Under the pieces are notes generated by a model, which was not told where the DNA came from, did no database searches, and worked only from the letters and a program-made list of their open reading frames with translations. The position numbers and the translations under genes were made by a program. Below are positions 1-11,842 of a stretch of DNA of 64,000 bases, one piece after another (positions within the stretch are counted from its first letter, which is position 1; every line of letters starts with the position of its first letter). This DNA comes from Anseranas semipalmata (taxonomy: Eukaryota; Chordata; Aves; Anseriformes; Anseranatidae): positions 232,054-296,053 of the forward strand of contig VXAA01006076.1 of assembly GCA_013399115.1 (NCBI GenBank), in the 5' to 3' direction.

Positions 1-1390
1 CTAATTTCAAAGGAAGCATTGCCCTCCCCTTCTGTATCGGCTGGGGCATAAGCAGTGTTTCATCCTTCAACATGTTTGCATCATGCCTTGATAAATGGAA
101 AGAAAATGAAAGTGTCAGGAAGTTTTACAGAAGCTGTAAAATAAAAAGGAAAAGTTGTGATTGAAATCAGAGAGAAAGAGGAGCAAATACACAGCCATAG
201 TGCAACCAAAAGAAAAAAATCCAACCTACTGAACTGTTGAATCATTTCAAAAAAGTAATTTTTTTTCCAAGCACAGACAAACTGAAGTAAATCGAATACA
301 AAGCTTGTGATTCTGGATATGAAATTCACTTCAGCTACTAGATCACTGAGCCAAAAAGCAACACTGCCAGTAGCAGGATCTGATATGTACTTTGGATACA
401 GAATGATGAAAATATTACTGGACAGCCAACAGAAACACTTGTCTGCTGTGCTGAATTTCATGAAATTAATTGAATTTTCTTGCAATTGAAAAAATAGAAG
501 TCGGAGGTTCAGGACATCTAGAAATACTCTGAGGAAAAAAAAAAAAGGCCAGTGCATGGCTGATTTTTTATTTGAAAACATTCTAATGCATGTGTGCACA
601 CAAGACTGCAGAACCCTCACACAGTTAAACGTAGCAAGGATACATGCATCTCCTCTTTAGACTTCTTACACGTTCTTCATCTTAGCATCTCAGAGCATTC
701 TGTTTTAGAAACTACTAAATCATCATCAAACTACACTATCTTAGACTCTCCCCCATACCAAGTAATTACTGGATAACCAACCCAGGTAAGTCAGTGGAAA
801 TTAACATCTTAATTGTTCAAATTGCAGCTCATGGCTTGCGCTTCAGTAGTAGGCCCTGTCCTATATCAGAGAAAATAAGGCTCCAAAGTGCACATTTTAA
901 GCTGAGTTTTTACATACAGTTATTGATTTGTGATATTGATACAGCTTCAAATACAAATCTGCTTTTTCCAGTCATAAAATATTTGTTACTGGTTGATCTT
1001 GGATTGTAAGTATCTTGTCATTTGTTTCACGTGAAGCAACATCAGATTCTAATTCATCTTTCTTCACAAAGAATGTGACTCAATAATTGGAATAGGGGAC
1101 AAAAAAATCAGAAACTCTGACTATAAATTTTGCCATGCTCCCAGAGCTACCTATCTTGATTTCATTGACGACTACAAAGAGATTTATGCAAGATATATTG
1201 CTTTTCTGGAATGAGAAAAAACGTTAGGTATGGCAGTGGCTTGTGAACATTTACAAATATATAGATAAAAATTTACTGTGTGCATAAAACCGGACTGCGT
1301 ATTTATAAGGATTGTTTTTCATTGCTTCAGCACTATTTTAAGAAGTCCTGTTCTGTAGTTTAGCAACATCTTTGTTTCACCTGGTAAGAG

Positions 1391-1406
1391 AAAAAAAAAA
1401 AAAAAA
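1391..1406 (+). repeat. Poly-A tract
   Basis: A run of 16 A after 'ggtaagag'. No retroposon body is recognisable upstream. Confidence 0.95.
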
Positions 1407-1602
1407 TCACCAACAAAAAGAACCGTGTTAGCTGTCTCCCATCAGCACAGGTTCAAAGTCATCCAAGTTCAGGATAAGCCAGAAACAAATGAACCAGAAA
1501 CTGGGAAAGTTTTGATCCAAACAGACTTGAATCGTGGACTAGAATTTGGCCTGAATTAGGATTTCACTGGCTGCTTTGACCTCCTAATCCACTCCTAATG
1601 CA

Positions 1603-1630
1603 CCTAGGTTACATGAAAAAGTAACCTAGG
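1603..1630. repeat. Perfect 10-bp inverted repeat (hairpin)
   Basis: The arms are cctaggttac (1603-1612) and gtaacctagg (1621-1630), exact reverse complements separated by the 8-base loop atgaaaaa. No T-run follows and there is no nearby gene, so a terminator role is not suggested. It may be a chance palindrome or a relic of a small transposon. Confidence 0.8.
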
Positions 1631-3622
1631 ATCCCATTGTGTAACCCAGTTCTACTCACCCTGGAATTCATAGTATTTCATAAAGTTTGCTGTGGGGAAA
1701 ACACACGTCGATATGTATGATTTAACATCAAGGAGACAGATTCTGTTAACAGATAAAGAACACTGAAAGTAAACACCCCTGTAGCACCTTCCTACATGTG
1801 GACCTCTACTCATCTGATCTGCTTAATTTGTGGGAAAGGATGAATATCAAAGGAAACCCAATTAAAAACATTTTATATAAACCATGTCTTTTTCATCTAG
1901 TTATCCCCTTGTTTTATTTGGAAGTTCACTTTGTCACTGTTAACAGCATTGAAAAGCGTTTATGGTGTTGTTCTACTGAATTCTGTTGGTCTCAGAGGCC
2001 AAATCTTGCTGAATTGTTTTTAAAAGGTGACATGAGAAAGATCTTAGATTTGTGAATCATTTTTGTCCTTTGTCAATGTGGCACAGCCACACTTGAAGCT
2101 ACTGGGTATCATAGTTGTATAAGTGTAGTTCTGCTTGGGAATTTGAGGTAGCAGAGTCCATCAGTACCGGTATCTTTCAGTTAAACATCTTTCTTTCTTT
2201 CCAAATCTGTGGATGCAATTTCCTGTTTGAGATAATGCTGCTTCAACAAAATAACGATTATATTTCTTGACAACATTTTGTGAAAAATACAAATGTAGCT
2301 ACACCTCCGCAGATATATAATCAGACTTCTTCATCAAGAGCTATACATGTACACTGTATGCATCTCAGAAGCTTTACTTCAGAGTAGCTCTAGTGTAGTT
2401 TCTGAACCATACTATACATGCAGTTCAAAGGATAATCATGCTCTAAACCTTTGATTTCTTACAAGCCCCTTCATGGATCAGCCTAGGAAGTGCCACACAG
2501 TCTTCTTGTCTGTCTCCTACATGAAACATAGCACACCACTCAGCCTCTGAGAGCATCACCTATCCAAGGCCTCATGCACGTATGCGGATCTCATTTCTGT
2601 TCCTGCTTTTGCTCCTGATCTACTTCTCTCTCACTCCATTCCAGCTCATCTACAAGTGACAGCATGTTGCCTGCTGCCCAGATCTCTGCCTGATGCTTAG
2701 TCAGGTCATTGGCCAAAAAAAGGCAGCACACAGAGGAAAAACAGTGGCATCTGCCATTGTTGACAAAAATGAATGACACCGGTCCTCTTGGACACACTTT
2801 TGTCTGAAAACAATGACTTTCTGCCAGTCTCACTGCTGGAACTGCTTTGCGGCACCACAACTCAAATTTTTGATCAGAGTTAACATTTTCCACTGTCTAC
2901 ATACAATTTCATTTGTGATATTATAGTGCCCATTTGCATTGCAGGACCTGCTAGATATCCCCTGCACTGCCAGGTCATAAGGGAGTGCTCAGAACAAGAT
3001 TGGATTGTAAAGATATGATTTAAAGCCAAATACTACATATGTGACCAAGAGGACATGAATGTACCCAATGACCCCCTAATTTTGCATGTTGCTAGGCTGT
3101 GTGATACCTCTGCAAAGAAACAGGTGAGCCTTTTCCATCCAGACTGGAGTAGATAAGAGCAGCTTCTTTAGCAGGGCTGTGCTCAGCCCTCCACACCATC
3201 CGGAAACCCGGACCAGCACTTGTGTTCAGGACGCTCTCTGAGCCTCCATGCTGAAGGACACGAACACACAGCACCTCAGGAAGACTGACCGGGATGTCAA
3301 GGGGACGTGACTGCATATGACTGTTTTTTTCAGCAAATGCCCAATGCCTTTCCATATCATCTCTTTAAATTCCTCTTCACCCTTCCAGTGCCCAGCTTCA
3401 GAGACCTGTCACCCCTTCCAGGCAGCCATAGCTACTCTGTATCTTCCCTGGCCCTTTATGCATTTAGGATGTGTTTTGCCATGCCACCCAGAGAGAGGGA
3501 ATGGAAAAAAAATTTAAAAAATGCCTGAAAGTGGGATCCGACACATGAATTGAGAATGCAACTATTAAAACTTGTTCTACATCAATATGATGAAAAACAT
3601 ATCAGAAAAATTATTAGGAATT

Positions 3623-3650
3623 TTAGTCTAATAAGTCCTTATTAGACTAA
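3623..3650. repeat. Perfect 13-bp inverted repeat (hairpin)
   Basis: The arms are ttagtctaataag (3623-3635) and cttattagactaa (3638-3650), separated by only two bases (tc). The near-zero loop and 26 paired bases make this an almost perfect palindrome in AT-rich sequence. No coding region is nearby. It could extrude as a cruciform or be the relic of a palindromic mobile element end. Confidence 0.85.
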
Positions 3651-6600
3651 GAAATTAGCCTTTTAGGGCATATAAAGTAGATTTCATGGATTCCCTGTAT
3701 GTTTGGAAATCCTTAACAAATAGCCAAGAAGAAAATAAGAAGGCATCAGCACTGGGCAAAAATCTCAGTTCCAGAGAAATTCAGATTAGAGATCTGAGGA
3801 ATCCCACAGAAATTCACTCTATATTTGATGACAAAAAGAATGATTTAAGTCAGGTAGAAGAAGGGACTAACCTCTTCCTGATTAGCCTAAAAGAACAAGA
3901 ATTGTAACACTTCTGGGACAATGGAGAAAAAGGAAGAACTACTTCGAGATCTTTGCTTTAGCTTTATTTTTCCCCAGAAAGAATTGGTAATATATTTGGG
4001 CCTGCTTATTCTAGAGAACTTCTTAGCACTTCTTTGCACATCCCCTTACTCCTAAGGACTTCTAGCATCATCCAGCTCGGCTGCAGCAGCAAGTCACTAC
4101 CTGGTCCCAACTCATTAGAAGTTCCATCACACTTAAGTTGTTTCAAATGGACACTGAATGAAATAAGGCTGTTTACTCACATTTGGTGGAGATGTTTCCT
4201 AGATTAAGGATTTTTGGAGACTTGCTTCCCACCTACCTCAGCAGTTTTGTCCATGGTTTACCAGCTGTTAATCTTTATAGAGAAAAATAGCATGGAAGGA
4301 AGTGATTTTTCTAGCTGATGACAAGGTGATAATTTGTCAAAACACCCACATGCTTCACAGAGAAGATGGGGAGAGAGATCCAGGTAGCTTTTCCTGGCTA
4401 ATAAAAATCTGGACTATATTAGCACTAGGTAGTGGGGAAGAGAGGAATTTTAAATGGCAACAGGATGGGGACATCTTCTGTAATTCTATCTCCTTCAGAG
4501 GTTATACAGAGACTGCCTAGAACCAGGAAAAATTGGCTCCCTCTTTCTGCCTAACTGCCTGTGCATTATACCCCTCAGTGCACTTCAGCACCTCCCCTTC
4601 CAGATGCAGTCTTGGGAAGCTGTGCTGATGTATTCACCTTCATTCTTTGCAAAACCCTCCCTGCTCAGGGTGACCCGCCACCCACTCTGGGATTTGGCAC
4701 CAGTACGTGGTCCATGCTGGGAGGAGGCTGATGGGAAGCACTGACCACCCAGCCGGATGTGCAGTGAAGGCTGTCGGTGCCCCTGCTCCCAGCGGGGCAG
4801 GAAGGGAGCCAGTTCCCACACCCTGCGAAACCAGGTGACAGCCAGACTGCCCTATAAACGCTCAGCAGGGAAATTAGGATGAAGCCCCACTACAAGAAAA
4901 TCGATTAACAATTAATTTCAAACCCCTCCAAGGAAGTGAACTTGAGCACACAGATGCTAATACACTCTAGCAATTCATTTGAAGAGACTCAAGGGAACTG
5001 ATGGACAACATACAGCAACAAATCTTGCTGTAATGCTAAAAACATGGCTTAACATTCCTTCCTAGAATTTTGTCCCTCAGAGCATAACCATGTATGAGTA
5101 CAGATACTGATGCAAGTTAATCCAAAGGAGTTTGCAAAAATAAATGAATAAATAAAAGAGAGTAATGTTTGCTGACTGCTTCCTGATTAAATCCTTTTTT
5201 CAGATATTTTTCCTAGTCAGTGTTTATAAGCTATGTTGCCCACGAAGAGGTTTTTATATAGGAGAACTACTTAAATTCAATAGAAGTGCACAAGGAAACA
5301 TCGGACTGAGGAACTAGATATTACCAGATAGGTTTCAATAATTCAGGTCATCATCTTTTCAGAAAAGACATTCTTATCCTCAATATTTTGACTTTAAATC
5401 TGATTACTTTGATTATTGAAAATTGGCCTCTGATCAAATATATTTTAAAAGCAAATTAATTTCTTCCTTTTTTCTCTACATAAGCAGCAAGATCTAAAGG
5501 TACAACCAAGGTCTGCTGCAGAGATAGACAAGGCAGGTAATGCAAAGGGTAGTAACCTGTTAGGGACAGCAAAATGGACATGGCTCTGGTGGCAGTTTTG
5601 TCTCTTGCAGAAAAGAAGCTTGCTCTGGCTGCCATCGATGCAGCGGTCAGAGCAGGTAGGTCGCTGGCCAGTCCCAGGAGTAGCAGCAACTTCACCCAAG
5701 AGCACCCATGGCCTGCACCATCCCTGTGCTGGCAGAGGGGCTGCAAGTCCAGCTCTCAGCATTTTGCCCTTTTCTGTAATGGGAGCAGCCACACTTCTAG
5801 CACAGATGGTCAGCACTGAGAAGATGAGACTAACAAAGCACCGTATTTCCTGATACCAGAAGAAAGGCAGAACACAAGAGCAGATAAAAGAAAGATGAGG
5901 ATTTGCCTCACATGGACTACCTTTCCTCAAGCCTTGCTTTCACTTCCTTATAATTAGCCATGCCTTTGGGGTTAAAACTCTGTCTTCCTTAACATTCATC
6001 ATGACTATGCCATCGTTTGAAGATTTGCTTGTTGTCCCTGGTGCTGAATGCTCACCTGTTTCTGACTAATAGCTCTTTACAGTGGTTATGCAATGATGAC
6101 ACTGCCCTACAGCATGCAGGCAGAAGAACCTCCTGCATTCCTTTGTCCACAATGCTAAATATAGTCAAACATGGTTACATCGTGCCTATCTTTGAGATCA
6201 GGCACACTGAGCATTTGGGGCATCCTGGCTTTGCACCCGATGCTTAGACAAGAACCACCTGCAAAAGACACCTCCCGAGTCCCAGATGTCTTTCTGCTGG
6301 TCAGCAAATGAGGCAGCATTCCCCACCTCACCTCTCCCTCAGCCTGGCACACCGCTTCTGGCTCTCACCTCTGGCTGAGCGACCCATGTTTCTGATTGCA
6401 CCACAGCATTTGGGGGAGCATGGGGAACCTTCACGGTCCAGCTGGAAACGTAAAGAAGTTGTGAACAGAAATATAGTTTCCCAGTACAGTACTTTAACAT
6501 CATTACAAGCCCTGAGTGATTGTAGCTGGGATTTGGATTTTTTGGAAGTGTAAGATACAAATCCAGAGTTTATATGCAGATAGGTATAACAGACTGGTTT

Positions 6601-7499
6601 GAAAGCTATCCATTAAACTGACCTAGCAAATCAAGTAGGGAGTAAGAGATTCACATCAGAATTTAATTATACAGGGCTTGAAGTGAACAGCCTTGTCTTA
6701 CACTTTCTCTCTCTCAAAATAAATAAAAGGATGATTCTATATAAAAAATGGAATAATACCAAGTTTTTGTGCTGAGGAGTACAGTGAATTATCAGTTTGG
6801 AAGCTGGCAGTCACCTCTTTGATGCCGTTCAAGTTTCTCACCCTCCATGTTTCAGAGCTTTCACTTTGAAAGCACTCTTTCACATGAAAATAGTTCCATA
6901 ACCTCAATTTGTTAGATTGTATTTTAATTGAACAAACACAAAAAATTGTCATGAATGGTAGCAGAACTTCATCTTAGATTGCATTAGATCGTAATAAAAA
7001 CAGCATAAATTCAGACCAGCTTTTTGCAATCGCTGAGCATTTGAAGCCTTTTTTGGAACTTAAATAAATCTATGCTACTTAATCATATTTTCCATGCATA
7101 GCAAGAGATTACTGCAGGTATCTCAGAGAACAAAAATCTAACAGCATAAGGAACAGGATTGTTTCAAGGTCATACTTTTAACTGCAGCTGAAAAAAGAAT
7201 AAACAACAACAACAAACTGTCCAACACCAAAATATAATACTGCATGTTGACAGTTCTGCACTGAAGAAATTTGTGTTCTTTGGGGTTATGAGTAAAGCAC
7301 TCTCCTTCCTTTTCTATTAACACAAGTCTCTTTCCTTTCCTGTCAGAACCAATTGTTACCATAGTTGTATAATAAAGCTACAGAAAATAGTTACCCTGCC
7401 TTTCTCCCCTTTCTCCATTTACAAATTATTTTTTATGCTCAGCACTACTCCTTGCCAAGGATGATAACACCCCTTAAGAAGACTGAACAAATAAGGTAA

Positions 7500-7605
7500 C
7501 CTAATCAGGGAACGTGGTTATGCCTACTTTACAGGAAAAGGGAAAATCAAGGCAGAGACATACAGTGACTCTCCTGCTGTCACCCAGCAGACAGATTTTC
7601 CATGT
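7500..7605 (-). mobile_element. MIR-like SINE relic (reverse orientation)
   Basis: The + strand reads 'cctactttacaggaaaagggaaaatcaaggcagagacatacagtgactctcctgctgtcacccagcagac'. This parallels the MIR reverse complement: cattttacagatgaggaaactgaggcacagagaggttaagtgacttgcccaaggtcacacagctag. Order and spacing of the blocks are kept, but identity is low. No further MIR sequence can be followed past about 7605. Confidence 0.5.
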
Positions 7606-9404
7606 GGAAGGCAGCATGCTCCATTCCTGTTCTTTACAGCAAAGTTTGCCCAGAATCTGCCCCGGTTTCCATACCAGAGGTTCAAGGGCAAGTGAAGCTG
7701 ATTTAGTTGCACTGAGGCAAATCAGCTCAGGTCACTGAGAAAGTAGAGGGAAGAAGGTGAGAGCTCTGAGGGCTGTTTTAAGTGACTGATGTGTTGTAAA
7801 CAAAGATGACAGAAATCCTAAGTCTGGCTGGACACAAGGGTGTTAACAGCAGGCAAACAGTGAAATAGCCTTCATGACTCATTTTCTGTCTGCATTACTG
7901 GCAAAGATCTATTACATTTTCAAAGACTCAAAGCATCTTCACAGATCTGAGGGAGTGTACGGAGGGAAAAAATCCATAGATAAAAGATTATTTGTTTTTT
8001 AAAGACAGAAATATCAGAATGCCAAGATTTATCTTCTTTGTTATACTGGGAAATCTACTAAGACAATGGGGAATTGAAGACCGGGACCACGTACTTCTTT
8101 GCTGGAGAGAGGATTCAAAAAAATTTTTTTAAATGTTTCCTCCCTTTTATCCCAAAACTAGACACACACTGACAATTCTGTGCTTGAAAAATCTCTCATT
8201 CTCAACTCCTCAAGCGCGTAGTCCGAATCTAAATCAAGACCAGGCAAGGATTTAAAGAAGTCTAACTGTATCTTTTTTCTTTTTTTGGGGAAAGGTTCAG
8301 AAACTCTAATTATTTTTATATTGCAATGCAGATAAAACTGTTGGAGGGAGTGAGGGAGGGAATGAGGGAAGAGGAACACAAGTGCATTCTCACTCACGCT
8401 TGGAAGAGTGACTCTACCCTTAGAAGTTAGGGCACAACACAAGAATACCAGAAGATCGTCTGGTCTAGGCTAGACCACAAGACTCCCAGAAACAGCCCAT
8501 TAACAAAGTTTGCATCTTCCCATGGATTGCAAAGCAGTGGTAGGTCAAGATGTCAAAGTTGACCATAGCATTCATGTGGGCTGAGGTATTCCAGCAAGAA
8601 GCCAAGCTAACTGCAGCCTCCAATTACTCTGCACTATCTAGACTTGACTCAATATTTTTGCTTAAATTTCACTCTCTGTGCCACATTTTATTAGTACTCA
8701 ATCACTGTACTTCATTCACATCAACAAGTTTCTGCCTCTCAACATTCGCTCTTTATTTTGGTGATAATGTGCCATTTAGTTTGAACAGTGTCTCAAATCC
8801 AAGCTTTTCATGAAGCCTATTTCAGCAAGTTTCCTGTGGGAGGTTTCCAAAGTCAAAACCTCTTATGCCACACAGCCATCATACAAGCTCCTCTACTGGA
8901 TATTTGAATGCAGTTCTGCTTTGTAAAACTGTATAACAGATTTGGATTTGTTACACTGCAAAACAAGCATGTTAAAACCGTTCAAATTCCTGCAAAACAT
9001 TCAGTCCCCAAAGTAGTCAGTCCTGAGGCCTTGACAGCACCAATAAACAGCAGGTAACTGGAATGACTTCTGCTAAAGCATTAATACAGAGTACAGCAAC
9101 ACCGATGCTGGCTGACAGCAGTTCAGATCATTGTCTCTCTTACTGAAGCCTACTTTTCATCTGAAGGTAACAACCTGCTTCATTTTTTGTTCTGCTGCAA
9201 AGCTAGACTGGACAGATACAGCTGAAAAACAAGATTAAAAAGCAGAAGGTCAAATAGCAGAATAAACAACAGCATCCTACACTTACAAACCAAACAGCAG
9301 CACAAGAACACTAAAGCAGCACTCTGGTTATTATCATAGCATCTGCCAAAAGCAAATCCCAGACTGGTCTAAATTAGGCTGCCAGAAAGGTTTTACACTG
9401 GTAT

Positions 9405-9535
9405 CCAGCAGAACCGAAATGCAAATGATTAAGGTGATGATTTGGATAAGACAAAGAACAAATATCAATCTTTATTCAGAATTTCTCTATTTATGGCACA
9501 TATGGCGCCTGATATATTGTGAGCATAACAGAGCA
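9405..9535. promoter_or_regulatory. Speculative regulatory element (octamer and SOX-like words)
   Basis: The stretch contains a perfect POU octamer atgcaaat (9419-9426) and an adjacent homeobox-like 'gattaag'. It also has SOX-like 'acaaag' and 'gaacaaat' words and 'ctatttatgg' within about 80 bases. Such motif clusters are seen in developmental enhancers, but each word is short enough to occur by chance in AT-rich DNA. No conservation data are available here. Confidence 0.15.
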
Positions 9536-10008
9536 AAGTGACCCAGGGAGTAGCTTGCCTAGCAGAATAAATTTTTCCCTCATGCACCCCCCAGTCCCCG
9601 GAGCATAATAGCAACTTTTTCTCTATAAGTTTAGAGCTTTCTTTGCAGCTGCAGAGATGAGGAGGATAAATATTTCACACCCTTTTCACAAGAGGCCAAT
9701 TTTCTTTGTATTTTTCAAAAAAAAGACAAGCATCCCCCTACACATTGTCAATTACATGTATACTAAATAAGGAAACTGTTCAAGTGGTTCTTGTTATGGA
9801 AGCCAAATATAACAACCCCTTTAATTATAAATTTAAAATGCTGAAATCCTCTGTAACTAGATGAGCTAAAATGCATTGTAAGCCATTGAGACAACAATGA
9901 CAGAGTCACAATATTTTATAAAAATGCCACTTAGAAACAGCTCTCTTCATCTCTTGTATCAGTAATCTCCTACCAGGAATGTAAAAAATGTAAGAAAATG
10001 GGAATTGG

Positions 10009-10043
10009 AAAAAAAAAAAACAAAAAACAAAAAACCAAAAAAC
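10009..10043 (+). repeat. A-rich (CAAAAAA)n tract
   Basis: Twelve A are followed by CAAAAAA-type units. It is a simple A-rich repeat; no gene-like sequence precedes it. Confidence 0.95.
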
Positions 10044-11823
10044 AGCATACCATCAAGATGAGTGGAAGCATTAGCAGGCAGAAACCCTAGAGACTGGAAG
10101 AATAAATAAAAAATGTGGTAACTCCTTAAATGACTTTATACTTGTCCACCTGATAAACTGATTCCCAGCCGTCCCCCATTCATCTGGATTCTGCTCAAGT
10201 CCACTGTACGACCTACATATAGAGTATACGTTACTATATACAGAGTAATACATGCAAATTTGAAGTTTATTCTGCTGTCTCACAAAGAGAAGACACTGAA
10301 GGAGCAGTGCTGAGTAATTTCACAGATAAATGACTTTCCATGACTTAAAGGTAACAGTAATCCATCACAATTCAGGCACCTTCAAATAATGACTTTGAAT
10401 CACATGAACTAGGTGTAGCAGGGCAGGAATATAGAGTATAGCATGATGTCTTAGTCTAATCCTAATTAACCTTAAAACTAGCTCTACACAATCTAGCTGC
10501 TTTTGACCCTCCATCTCCTCATTCCAGTCAGAGGCTCCAAACCTGCAGATATTTCTTAACCAAAGTTCTCTTTGGATGTGTGTCTAATCATGGGCAGAAA
10601 TCAAGGCCTGTATTTAATGGAAACAAAATTTTCTATGAAGTTTCATGGGAAAAGAAATCGGAGGCCAACTGAAGAAACCACAGAGTTGTACCTGATGCAA
10701 AGAGAGACTACGTCATAACTAAATCATTTAGTTTGGGCTCAGAATTGCAACTGAAATACCAGAGGGATTGTTACTTGTGCTAACTAAGGAAAATAGCTGA
10801 GCTTAAGCAACAGGTTTGGTCAAGACCACAGGCAGGACAATATTTGTAGGCTAAAGTTTTATTTTATTTACTTTCATTTTCTTTACTACAGTTTTATTTA
10901 TTTACTTTTATTGAACAAACCATATGATTGGAAAAGTTATACAACTTTTCAGGTAGACAAGACTTCTTTTCTGAAACAGAAGCAGCAGCTTTTAAAGCAA
11001 ATGCAAGCAGAGAAATGCATTGCTCTGAAAGACAGCTGTAAAGAAAGATAGAAAGATAACAGATTATTTTTTGTGAACAAAGGTAGTCAGCATCCCTGTG
11101 GAATAAGGCAAGGTGATGAGGAAGAAAGAAAACTGACAAGGTAACTTCACCCTCAGGAGAACAAAAAGACTGGTCACAAAGACAATTAACCACATAGATT
11201 CTAACGTGCCATAAACCAGTCTACTGAGTCAGCATTACTGGCATCTAGTAGCAGCATTAAGTTTAGCTTCTAGGCTCATCTTCGGATATTTTTGTAGTAA
11301 GGGGTCTACAGGTCTAGGACTAGGACCAGAGAAAGCAAATGCTTTGTACAGAACATCTACTCTTTGTCATTGGGTGGTTTTGCCTTTATAGATTGCACAT
11401 AAGAGTTTGTTCTGCTGTAGAATGGTTGCTTAGCTTCACACTTACTGCAAGAGCACTTTGGGTACATTCCTGGAAGGGCAGATGCAGAATCTGGGGATGC
11501 TCACAGTGTTTCTGTAGCAGCATATGCTGTTGTAAAATAGCAGACATGAACAGGCAAGTTTCACATGTGTTTCTCACGCATGTTTTAGGTGTGTTATGGG
11601 GTATACAGAGCTCTGCTTTTGCTGAGGTTAATGCAAATTGGGATTTGTTTGAAGTCTAGTACAGATGGTTCTGGGAAAGTTTCTTTCAATATACAGATAT
11701 CTCCAGTACTGTTGAATGCCTAATGAATTTCCATGCAAGTCCCAGACAACTAATTTCTTGTAACATTTGAGCAGTTCTCTCCAAAACGTGCATCCTCCTC
11801 TATGGAAACATTCCTTCTTGGTT

Positions 11824-11842
11824 AAAAAAAAAAAAAAAAAAA
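11824..11842 (+). repeat. Poly-A tract
   Basis: An uninterrupted run of about 19 A between 'cttggtt' and 'ctccagatt'. Confidence 0.95.

Larger units (their letters stand above)
1..7499. other. No gene supported; unique AT-rich sequence
   Basis: Apart from the hairpins at 1603 and 3623 and the poly-A at 1391, I see only unique-looking sequence. A GC-richer patch at about 4660-4860 and another at 5600-5780 are open in several frames on both strands but match nothing I know. The 179-codon minus-strand frame at 81-620 is Phe/Leu/Ile/Ser-rich, as AT-rich noncoding DNA often reads. Confidence 0.7.

Noticed and set aside
81..620. 179-codon minus-strand open frame
   Set aside because: Phe/Leu/Ile/Ser-rich with no domain; typical reading of AT-rich noncoding DNA with A-tracts.
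1431..1470. 'ggttcaaagtc' as a tRNA B-box
   Set aside because: No matching A-box, acceptor stem or cloverleaf could be built around it.
5445..5930. 161-codon minus-strand open frame, with other frames open over the same bases
   Set aside because: Open frames on both strands over one GC-richer patch indicate composition, not coding; no family recognised.
8430..8490. 'agatcgtctggtctaggctagacc' as an old LINE 3' end
   Set aside because: Too short and too diverged to separate from chance.
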